A stretch of DNA of 14,244 bases from Bacteroidales bacterium (GTDB lineage Bacteria; Bacteroidota; Bacteroidia; Bacteroidales; NBLH01): the NCBI GenBank assembly GCA_029210905.1, contig JARGGF010000026.1, forward strand, positions 1-14,244. The letters run 5' to 3'. Both the position numbers and the translations under genes were made by a program. The notes beneath the pieces are model-generated. The model saw only the letters and a list, made by a program, of their open reading frames with translations, had not been told where the DNA came from and did no database searches. Positions 7,198 through 14,244 of the stretch are shown piece by piece. Numbering within the stretch: position 1 is the stretch's first letter; every line of letters begins with the position of its first letter.

Positions 7198-7591
7198 TAT
7201 TCATTTATTAAGTAGTTGTAAATAAAATATCTATCAAGTAAAATTCAAATATTAAAATCACTATTCAGCAATTTTATAGTTCACTTGATGAAAATAAACG
7301 AGGAGTATCAGTTTGGTTCAAAATTAATGTTTTGGATGGAATTGAAGAAATAATTTTAAAAGAAAGACACTTTATGAAGAAAAGTGTGAGTATTTAGCTT
7401 GTGATTGAAAGGAATTTATTAAATGTAAGACTCTGATAATTAAATTAATAGCTAAGAAATCAAATCAAATGAACAAATCTGATAATGCCTCAATTTATGG
7501 AATCCTAAATTTTTTGTATCTTCAAAGAAGTAAAAAATGATTCAAATTACAATATGATTCAAACCACCTTTGCAGGGAAAAAGTAAAAATT
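7198..7591. other. Divergent intergenic region with possible gene remnant
   Basis: A 394-nt spacer between the glycosidase and macroglobulin genes. Frame 7242-7397 (+) is open for 51 codons, ends in TAG and has protein-like content (for example GVSVWFKINVLDGIEEII), but the only ATG is near its end (7374), so it may be a decayed gene tail; I do not recognise it. On the minus strand AATATTTG ending at 7246, one base off TAnnTTTG, is a weak -7 candidate for the glycosidase gene. Near the right end the decamer ATGATTCAAA occurs twice in direct orientation (7537-7546 and 7554-7563), 17 nt apart, just before the macroglobulin promoter site. The rest is AT-rich with nothing seen. Confidence 0.35.
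7565..7572 (+). promoter_or_regulatory. Candidate -7 element of the macroglobulin gene
   Basis: CACCTTTG followed by CA resembles the Bacteroidota -7 box (TAnnTTTGC), with C for T at the first position. No clear TTTG lies 17-23 nt upstream; instead the ATGATTCAAA direct repeats occupy that space, so an activator may be needed. The leader would be only about 12 nt. No strong Shine-Dalgarno precedes ATG 7592. Confidence 0.3.
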
Positions 7592-10500
7592 ATGAAATCA
7601 AAACTATTATCTATAACTGTAATTTTATTATTTGTAACTCTGGTAACTAATCTCAACGCCCAAAACATGGAATTTTATAACTCAAAATGGAACGAAATTG
7701 ATAGTCTGGAACAAAAAGGATTGCCAAAATCAGCACTTGAAATTGTAAATCAAATTTTGGATCGTGCAAAGTCCGAAAAAAATTCGCAACAAGTTATTAA
7801 ATCATTCATTTTCAGGCTGAAATACAAAAACTCTAATGAGGAAAATGCTTTTGAAGCTCTTTGTCACGAGTTGGATTCAGCTGTAAAAGAAGCCTCTTTC
7901 CCGGATAATGCTATTATGCATTCAATGCTTGCTGATATGTATTGGTGGTATTATCAAAACAACAGGTATAAATTTCAGAACCGAAGCAATACAATCAATT
8001 TTGATAATTCTGATATGCAGACCTGGACTCTGGATAATCTTGTTAATGAGATAATTACAAATTATACAGCTGCTCTGGAAAACGCTTCCGGACTACAGGA
8101 AATTAATATTAAGGATTACAAAGAATTGGTGCAATTTGGCTCAAAACCTGGTAACCTGCGACCGACCTTATATGATTTTCTCGCAAACAAAGCAATCGAT
8201 TTCTATTCCAATACAGAGATTGCCTTAACTAAACCTGCCGATAATTTCGAGTTAAGAGAAGATTTTTATTTCACAGATGTTACTGAATTTGTTAAAAAGG
8301 ACATTACATCATCAGATACACTTTCGCTTCATTTTCATGCGCAGCTTATTTTGCAGGACTTATTGAAATTCAGGTTGCAGCACAAAAATGATCAGGATGC
8401 CCTGATTGATGCTGATCTGAAAAGATTAAAATTTGCCTATGCCCATTCGGTTCATAACAATAAAGAAGCCCTCTATTTAAAGGCGCTTAAAAACCTTGAA
8501 CAAAAGTATAAAACTATTCCGTTCTCAGCCGAGGTGTCTTTGTCTATTGCTCAGTATTACAATACTTTATCTTATAAGTATAATCCCTTGCAAAAGGAAA
8601 CTGATAAGTATAAAAATTACAAAAAAACGGCTCATGAAATATGTAACAGTGTAGTTGAGAAATTTCCCACAACAAATGCAGCTGTGCATTGCAGACAATT
8701 AATCATCACTATTGAAACACATGATATTCAATTTAATGTGGAGTCTGTAGTAATGCCCTCCTCAAAATTTTCTTCATATGTTAAGTATCAGAATATCAAT
8801 AAAATATACTTGCGTGTTGCTAAAATTGATAGAAATAAATATACCACCTTAGCTGATAAATATTATGGCGAGGAGTTTTACGATAAGCTTAAAGCAGCCG
8901 CAACAAAAGTCTACGATTTGTCTCATGAACTTCCTATAGATAATGATTTTAACCAACATTCTGTTGAAGTACTTTTAAATGAGCTCCCTGTTGGTTTTTA
9001 CGTATTGTTTGTAGGGGATAATCAGGAATTTAATTATAATAAAGCACTTGTGTCGTACCAGGCTTTTACGGTTTCAAATATTAGTTATATCAAGCAACAG
9101 CTTTATGATGGCTCCTATTCATTTGTTGTATTGAACCGTACCAATGGTTTGCCGGTTTCTGGAGTTACTTGCTATTCGTGGCAGGAAAAATACAGCTATA
9201 TTAAGCGTAAATATATCAGAAAATCAGGAAAGGCCTATACAACGGACTCAAAAGGACGATTTTTAATCAAATCAGTGAAAGATAAGGATTCAGAAAATTG
9301 GAATATTGATTTTAAACTGGCTAATGATTATTTGAGCACTGCCAATGGGGTTTATGTATACTACCAGGCACATGAAAAATATGCAAATGTAAATACCACT
9401 TTTTTTACTGACAGGGCCATCTATCGACCCGGTCAAACCGTTTATTTTAAGGGAATTAGCATTCGTTCTGATGGTGAGACCAATAAAATAGAAACTGGTT
9501 ATAAAACTACTGTTACTTTGTTTGATGTAAACCGTCAGAAAGTAGCTGATCTAGAAGTTACTACCAATGAATTTGGCACTTTTAGCGGCACTTTTGATAT
9601 ACCAACAGGTTTATTAAACGGAGAATTTCAATTGAGTTGCCACAATGGCTCAAAATCAGTTTCGGTAGAGGAGTACAAAAGGCCTAAGTTTGAGGTGGAG
9701 ATGCTTCCATTTAAGGGCAACTATCTTTTAAATGACGATGTAGAAATAGAAGGAAAAGCCACTGCGTATTCTGGCGCTGCAATTAGTGAGGCAAATGTCA
9801 AATACAGGATTACACGAACTCCTCAATGGCGTGGCTGGTGGTATTGGAGCATTAGCAGTGCACCAGTAGAAATTAAAAATGGCGACCTGCAATCTGATGA
9901 AAATGGCCATTTTAAAATTAATTTCAAGGCACTTCCTGATTTGGCCTTTGCCGAAAACGAATATTTATCATTCAATTATCAGATTACTATTGATGTAACT
10001 GATATCAATGGCGAAACTCAAAGTACGGCAAAAAGCCTCAATGTTGGTTATCGTGCTTTGCAGGTAAGTTTGCCATTATCAGGATTGATAAACAAAAACG
10101 ATATAAAGTTTGATGATGATTACCAAAAACAGATTGAAATTGGGACCTATAATCTTAATTATGAGTATATTGCTGCAAAAGGGGAGGTTAAGATTTTTAA
10201 ACTGAAAGACTTACCCAGGGCTATTCGGTCCAGGTACTGGACACGGCCTGATAAGCACCTTTATTCTAAGGATGAATGGTACGAAAAATTTCCGGGTAAT
10301 ATTTATGATAATGAATCGGAAAGTTTACAATTGGAGAAGGACAAACAGGTTTTTATGACTGTTTTTGATACCAAAGCACAGAATAAACTTGATTTTTCAA
10401 TTGTAAAAAGCTTTGAACCAGGTAGATATGTAGCTGAAATCTATTCCACCGATGCTTTTGGAAATAAGGTAAGTAATAAGCATTTTTTCGATGTTTTTGA

Positions 10501-13500
10501 AGACACAGGCAACGAAATGCCATTTAACGAAATTAATTTGTTTTCTTCCGTTAAAAGTTATTGTGAACCTGGTGAACAGGCAGAGTTCCTGATTGGTTCA
10601 AGCGAAGCTTATGTAACTGTGATATATCAGATAGAGCATAAAGGACAAATTATTTCTACGGAGTATCTGACACTTAACAAGGAACAAAAAATCATCAAAA
10701 TTCCTGTTGAAGAAAAGCACAGGGGCAATTTTTCAGTGCATTTTGTTTTTGTTAAAAATAACCGGTACTATTATCAGAATGCTGTGGTGTATGTGCCGTA
10801 TACCAATAAATATCTCGATATTCAGTTTGAAACTTTCCGTGATAAATTGTATCCCGGGCAAAAAGAACAATGGCGTATTAAAATTAAAGGGCCAAAAGGA
10901 GATAAAGTAGCTGCTGAAATGCTTGCAACTTTGTATGATGCTTCGCTTGATCAATTCAAAAAAAATTATTGGGACTTTAATATTTATAATTCATATTATA
11001 CCAATAGAACATGGAGTACAGGCAGGTTTGACTTTGTTTATTCAAGTCTTTTAAAACGCGATTTGGATGTCCAGATTTATGCCCCTCAGTTAACCTATGA
11101 TTATTTTAATTGGTTTGGGTTTAATTATTACCCGGGGTATTATGGCTATTATGATGAATTGCAGGAGGTTGTTGTTTCTAAAAGTATGCGGGGAAATTTC
11201 GGGCGCAGGGAGAAAGAATCATCACTAAAAAGAAAGGTCGGACAATCTGTTCCAGCTCCCGTAATGGAGGAAGCCAGTGCAGATATGGAAAAAGATGACT
11301 TTGATGGTGTTTTGTCTGATAGCCTTTCAACTGGTATTGGGGATCAATCAGGCGGCTTTTTGCATGGTGGGAAAACAACAAAAGAAGATTTTTCCGAAGT
11401 AAAAGTTCGAACTAATTTTAACGAAACAGCTTTCTTTTATCCACATTTAACAACTAATGAGGAAGGAGAAGTAATTGTGGAATTTACTGTTCCTGAGTCA
11501 CTTACTAAATGGAAAATGATGGGTTTTGCCACCACAAAAGATTTACAATATGGTAGCATAACTAATGAGCTTATCACCCAAAAGGATTTGATGTTGTTGC
11601 CTAATGAGCCTCGTTTTTTCCGTGAAAATGATGAAATCACCTTCCCTGTAAAAATTAGTAATGTATCAGAAAAAGATTTATCAGGAAAAGTAAAACTGGA
11701 ATTATTTGATGCTATTACCATGCAGCCTGTTACAAATATTCTTGCAAAAGACGAACTTGAAACCAAAGATTTTGATGTAAAAGCTGGTAAAAATAGTCTT
11801 ACTGGTTGGAAATTGAATATTCCTGAAGGAATTGGTGCAATTATGTATAAAGTAGTGGCCAAAGCCGGTGATTTTAGCGATGGTGAACAAAAGCCAATAC
11901 CTGTATTGACAAACAGAATGTTGGTTACCGAATCAATGCCTCTGCCAGTGCGCGGAAAAGAAACGAAAACATTTAAATTTGATAAACTTATAAATTCTGG
12001 TAAATCAAGTACTTTGCGTAATCATAAATTAACGCTTGAGTTTACATCAAACCCTGCTTGGTATGCTGTACAGGCTTTACCTTATCTTATGGAATACCCT
12101 TATGAATGTACCGAGCAGACTTTCAGCCGCTTTTATGCCAATAGTATTGCGTCGCACATTGCCAATTCTAGCCCGAAAATCAAACAAGTTTTTGATTCCT
12201 GGAAAAATACACCAAAATCTGAAGCATTGCTATCAAATTTAGAGAAAAATCAGGAGCTAAAAGCCGTTTTATTGGAGGAAACTCCGTGGGTATTAAATGG
12301 TAAGAGCGAAAATGAAAGAAAGCACCGCATAGGCCTATTATTTGACCTTAACCGCATGGGTGATGAACTTAGCAGGGCACTAAAAAAAGTTCAAAAGGCA
12401 CAAAAAGCCAATGGCGGCTGGCCATGGTTCAAAGGTATGCCTGAAAGCCGCTACATTACGCAGCACATTGTAACAGGTATGGGCCATTTAGATAAATTAG
12501 GTGTAAAATCGGTTAGAGAAGATTCTAAAACCTGGAATATGCTAAAATCAGCAGTAGGCTACCTTGATATCAGAATTAAAGAAGATTATGATTGGCTGAA
12601 AAAACATTATACCAAGGTAGAACTGGAAGAAAATCATTTAAGTTACGATGCCATCCACTATTTATATGGAAGAAGTTATTTTACTGATATTGAGATACCT
12701 GCGCGTAGTAAGGAGGCATTTGATTACTACAAAGGACAAGCCGAAAAGTATTGGTTGTCGCAAAGTAAATACATGCAAGGGATGTTAGCACTTGGCCTGC
12801 ACCGGTTTGGATCAAAAGAGGTACCTGGTGAAATTGTAAAATCATTAAAGGAAAATTCAACCAGTAACGAAGAAATGGGCATGTACTGGAAAGACAATGT
12901 TTCCGGCTACTATTGGTACCAGGCACCTATTGAAGTCCACGCCTTAATGATTGAGGTTTTTGACGAAGTGGCAAATGATCAGGTTGCTGTTAATGACTTG
13001 AAGGTTTGGTTATTAAAACAAAAACAAACCCAGGATTGGAAAACCACCAAGGCTACCACCGAAGCCATTTACGCATTATTGTTAAGGGGCAGCGACTGGC
13101 TCGAAAGTGACAAGCTGGTTGAGATAAAAATGGGCGATCAAATCATTGATCCTAAGAAAATGGACGATGTAAAAGTGGAAGCCGGAACCGGTTACTTTAA
13201 AACTTCATGGAGTGGGGGCGATATCAAACCCGAAATGGGAAATGTTACTGTTACCAAAACAGACGAAGGCGTTTCGTGGGGAGCCGTTTACTGGCAATAT
13301 TTCGAGCAGCTGGACAAAATTACTCCACACGAAACCCCATTAAAACTTAAAAAACAATTGTTTATTGAGAAACTGACCGAAAGAGGAAAAGTAATTGAGC
13401 CCATTTCGGATAAAAACCAGCTGAATATTGGAGATAAAATTATTGTGCGCATTGAGTTAAGAGTTGACAGGCGAATGGAATACATCCATATGAAAGACAT

Positions 13501-13759
13501 GCGGGCTTCTGGTTTTGAGCCTATTAACGTAATTTCTACCTACAAGTGGCAGGATGGCCTGGGTTATTACGAAAGCACCAAAGATGCCGCCACCAATTTC
13601 TTTATGGAAGCATTGCCCAAAGGCACATACGTATTTGAATACCCGTTGAGAGTTACGCACCAGGGCGATTTTTCTAATGGGGTAACAACCATACAATGTA
13701 TGTATGCACCGGAATTTACTTCGCATTCTGAGGGGATTCGGGTGAAGGTGGAGAAGTAA
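7592..13759 (+). CDS. Alpha-2-macroglobulin family protein with thioester
   Basis: Very large (2055 residues) bacterial alpha-2-macroglobulin, a protease trap that links covalently to its attacker. The signal peptide ends near LNA-Q (23/24), with no lipobox Cys, so it should be soluble in the periplasm or secreted, unlike lipoprotein YfhM of E. coli. Order: helical TPR-like region (25-370), MG1-like (375-500), a carboxypeptidase-regulatory-like stretch (510-600), the MG2 signature FTDRAIYRPGQTVYFKG (611-614 = YRPG), further MG domains, a bait-region domain (about 1075-1275), the A2M domain (1277-1370, FFYP at 1281-1284), the thioester domain with YECTEQ (Cys1506, Gln1509) and GGWPWF (1608-1613), and a C-terminal MG-like region. 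The thioester motif is intact. The bait part holds 12 aromatics in 19 residues (1169-1187), then QEVVVSK (1191-1197) and basic sites (RRE, KRK) open to trypsin-like cleavage. No penicillin-binding protein 1c gene, its usual partner in Proteobacteria, is next to it. Single-gene unit closed by its own terminator. Confidence 0.93.
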   Translation: MKSKLLSITVILLFVTLVTNLNAQNMEFYNSKWNEIDSLEQKGLPKSALEIVNQILDRAKSEKNSQQVIKSFIFRLKYKNSNEENAFEALCHELDSAVKEASFPDNAIMHSMLADMYWWYYQNNRYKFQNRSNTINFDNSDMQTWTLDNLVNEIITNYTAALENASGLQEINIKDYKELVQFGSKPGNLRPTLYDFLANKAIDFYSNTEIALTKPADNFELREDFYFTDVTEFVKKDITSSDTLSLHFHAQLILQDLLKFRLQHKNDQDALIDADLKRLKFAYAHSVHNNKEALYLKALKNLEQKYKTIPFSAEVSLSIAQYYNTLSYKYNPLQKETDKYKNYKKTAHEICNSVVEKFPTTNAAVHCRQLIITIETHDIQFNVESVVMPSSKFSSYVKYQNINKIYLRVAKIDRNKYTTLADKYYGEEFYDKLKAAATKVYDLSHELPIDNDFNQHSVEVLLNELPVGFYVLFVGDNQEFNYNKALVSYQAFTVSNISYIKQQLYDGSYSFVVLNRTNGLPVSGVTCYSWQEKYSYIKRKYIRKSGKAYTTDSKGRFLIKSVKDKDSENWNIDFKLANDYLSTANGVYVYYQAHEKYANVNTTFFTDRAIYRPGQTVYFKGISIRSDGETNKIETGYKTTVTLFDVNRQKVADLEVTTNEFGTFSGTFDIPTGLLNGEFQLSCHNGSKSVSVEEYKRPKFEVEMLPFKGNYLLNDDVEIEGKATAYSGAAISEANVKYRITRTPQWRGWWYWSISSAPVEIKNGDLQSDENGHFKINFKALPDLAFAENEYLSFNYQITIDVTDINGETQSTAKSLNVGYRALQVSLPLSGLINKNDIKFDDDYQKQIEIGTYNLNYEYIAAKGEVKIFKLKDLPRAIRSRYWTRPDKHLYSKDEWYEKFPGNIYDNESESLQLEKDKQVFMTVFDTKAQNKLDFSIVKSFEPGRYVAEIYSTDAFGNKVSNKHFFDVFEDTGNEMPFNEINLFSSVKSYCEPGEQAEFLIGSSEAYVTVIYQIEHKGQIISTEYLTLNKEQKIIKIPVEEKHRGNFSVHFVFVKNNRYYYQNAVVYVPYTNKYLDIQFETFRDKLYPGQKEQWRIKIKGPKGDKVAAEMLATLYDASLDQFKKNYWDFNIYNSYYTNRTWSTGRFDFVYSSLLKRDLDVQIYAPQLTYDYFNWFGFNYYPGYYGYYDELQEVVVSKSMRGNFGRREKESSLKRKVGQSVPAPVMEEASADMEKDDFDGVLSDSLSTGIGDQSGGFLHGGKTTKEDFSEVKVRTNFNETAFFYPHLTTNEEGEVIVEFTVPESLTKWKMMGFATTKDLQYGSITNELITQKDLMLLPNEPRFFRENDEITFPVKISNVSEKDLSGKVKLELFDAITMQPVTNILAKDELETKDFDVKAGKNSLTGWKLNIPEGIGAIMYKVVAKAGDFSDGEQKPIPVLTNRMLVTESMPLPVRGKETKTFKFDKLINSGKSSTLRNHKLTLEFTSNPAWYAVQALPYLMEYPYECTEQTFSRFYANSIASHIANSSPKIKQVFDSWKNTPKSEALLSNLEKNQELKAVLLEETPWVLNGKSENERKHRIGLLFDLNRMGDELSRALKKVQKAQKANGGWPWFKGMPESRYITQHIVTGMGHLDKLGVKSVREDSKTWNMLKSAVGYLDIRIKEDYDWLKKHYTKVELEENHLSYDAIHYLYGRSYFTDIEIPARSKEAFDYYKGQAEKYWLSQSKYMQGMLALGLHRFGSKEVPGEIVKSLKENSTSNEEMGMYWKDNVSGYYWYQAPIEVHALMIEVFDEVANDQVAVNDLKVWLLKQKQTQDWKTTKATTEAIYALLLRGSDWLESDKLVEIKMGDQIIDPKKMDDVKVEAGTGYFKTSWSGGDIKPEMGNVTVTKTDEGVSWGAVYWQYFEQLDKITPHETPLKLKKQLFIEKLTERGKVIEPISDKNQLNIGDKIIVRIELRVDRRMEYIHMKDMRASGFEPINVISTYKWQDGLGYYESTKDAATNFFMEALPKGTYVFEYPLRVTHQGDFSNGVTTIQCMYAPEFTSHSEGIRVKVEK

Positions 13760-13804
13760 TAAAAAAAGCCTTAACTAGCACCTTTTTAATGGGTTATTAA
13801 AATG

Positions 13805-13841
13805 AAAATCTTCCAGGTTTTAAATCTGGAAGATTTTTTTT
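13805..13841 (+). terminator. Rho-independent terminator of the macroglobulin gene
   Basis: Perfect 12-bp stem AAAATCTTCCAG (13805-13816) / CTGGAAGATTTT (13826-13837) with a 9-nt loop and a run of eight T (13834-13841). It begins 46 nt after the stop codon. The A run at the stem base also allows weaker function on the minus strand. Confidence 0.88.
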
Positions 13842-14040
13842 ATTCGACCTTTTTATTATAACGGAACTTCCTTTTTGAAGCCCCTTAAAAAATCCATGTA
13901 ACCCCTTGTATGATTGTCTTTGCTGCTATTTTTGCTTAAAAATAAGTAGCTAAGAATATAGTCTATTAAAAATAATCTAAATAATTTGCATAGAATTATT
14001 TAACTTTGTATATTTGTAGCAAAGAAATTAATTTTCAACC
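13842..14040. mobile_element. Left end of an insertion sequence (boundary unresolved)
   Basis: The transposase start at 14041 with its own promoter implies that an IS left end lies in this gap, downstream of the macroglobulin terminator. No other coding frame is seen here. The exact terminal inverted repeat and target duplication cannot be read because the opposite end is outside the window. Confidence 0.45.
13985..14016 (+). promoter_or_regulatory. Promoter of the transposase gene
   Basis: TTTG (13985-13988), then 20 nt, then TATATTTG (14009-14016): an exact fit to the Bacteroidota TTTG / TAnnTTTG promoter. A second exact -7 match, TAACTTTG (14001-14008), abuts it, but lies only 12 nt from the TTTG. 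Start of transcription is expected near 14022, about 19 nt before the TTG start codon. The promoter is probably carried by the insertion sequence itself. Confidence 0.55.
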
Positions 14041-14244
14041 TTGTTCATACAGAGAATACATAAAAAGACCAAAAAAAAAGTATACACTTCTGTTGTTTTG
14101 ATGGAAAACTACAGGGAGGGGGGCAAAATTAAGCACCGGATAATTTCAAACCTTTCAAAATGGGACAATAAACTGGTTTGTGATTTTGAGAAGGTGTTAA
14201 AAGGGGAAAAAATCACGAGCCTATCGGATTTAGAAACTTCCAAC
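14041..14244 (+). CDS. IS1634/IS4-type transposase, N-terminal part
   Basis: Open frame of 68 codons running off the right edge. The translation begins (M)FIQRIHKKTKKKVYTSVVL and has MENYREGGKIKHRIISNLSKW (residues 21-41), close to the FIR..., YREGGKVRQR...NLG signature at the N-terminus of IS1634-type (IS4 superfamily, DDE) transposases. Catalytic residues lie beyond the window, so integrity cannot be judged. TTG at 14041 is chosen as start because it sits exactly where the family begins, an in-frame TAA lies at 14029-14031, and the only later ATG (14101) would remove the conserved opening segment. The gene follows the macroglobulin terminator by 200 nt. The left end of the element should lie between about 13842 and 13985; I could not define its inverted repeat without the right end. 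Confidence 0.82.
   Translation, partial: MFIQRIHKKTKKKVYTSVVLMENYREGGKIKHRIISNLSKWDNKLVCDFEKVLKGEKITSLSDLETSN

Noticed and set aside
11437..11862. Open minus-strand frame of 141 codons inside the macroglobulin gene
   Set aside because: It lies wholly antisense to the strongly supported A2M domain, has no recognisable motif and no promoter; a shadow of the real coding frame.
1..14244. tRNA, rRNA or riboswitch genes
   Set aside because: No cloverleaf, rRNA core motif or known aptamer signature was seen in the non-coding stretches, all of which are short and AT-rich.

Overview
The window is AT-rich and reads as chromosomal DNA from a member of the Bacteroidota, probably an environmental Bacteroidales/Marinilabiliales- or Cytophagales-like bacterium. 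This rests on protein families (a very long bacterial alpha-2-macroglobulin with a helical N-terminal region, a Mut7-C/ubiquitin-fold RNase, a GxxExxY protein), on near-absent Shine-Dalgarno sequences, and on several sites matching the Bacteroidota promoter pattern TTTG-N(17-23)-TAnnTTTG. The genus cannot be read from the sequence.

Layout, left to right. (1) 1-594 (+): the 3' part of an unrecognised gene with no credible start and an in-frame TAG, probably a remnant. (2) 662-3829 (-): three genes transcribed leftwards, namely a secreted alpha/beta-hydrolase esterase (2966-3829), a tandem adenylate kinase (1517-2683) whose second copy has lost key residues, and a Mut7-C RNase (662-1387). Terminator hairpins follow the esterase and the Mut7-C gene. 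(3) 4035-4406 (+): a small GxxExxY (PD-(D/E)XK-like) gene with a good promoter, followed at once by a long imperfect inverted repeat built of CACAGAG-type heptamers (4422-4524). (4) 4510-7197 (-): a large lipoprotein with a six-hairpin glycosidase core and C-terminal accessory modules; its last four codons and stop lie inside the inverted repeat. (5) 7592-13759 (+): a 2055-residue secreted alpha-2-macroglobulin-like protein with an intact CTEQ thioester motif, closed by a strong terminator. (6) 14041-14244 (+): the start of an IS1634/IS4-type transposase, with a TTG start and its own promoter, running off the right edge.

Functional picture (inference). The esterase, glycosidase and macroglobulin all carry export signals and act in the periplasm or outside the cell: two probably work on glycans or acylated glycans, and the third traps proteases. 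The kinase and RNase are cytoplasmic. The genes look like independent units rather than one pathway; there is no PUL pair (SusC/SusD), no defence operon and no CRISPR array. The most unusual items are the kinase with an apparently dead second half, the heptamer-rich palindrome next to the GxxExxY gene that also ends the glycosidase reading frame, and an aromatic-rich stretch with a TonB-box-like motif beside the macroglobulin bait region.
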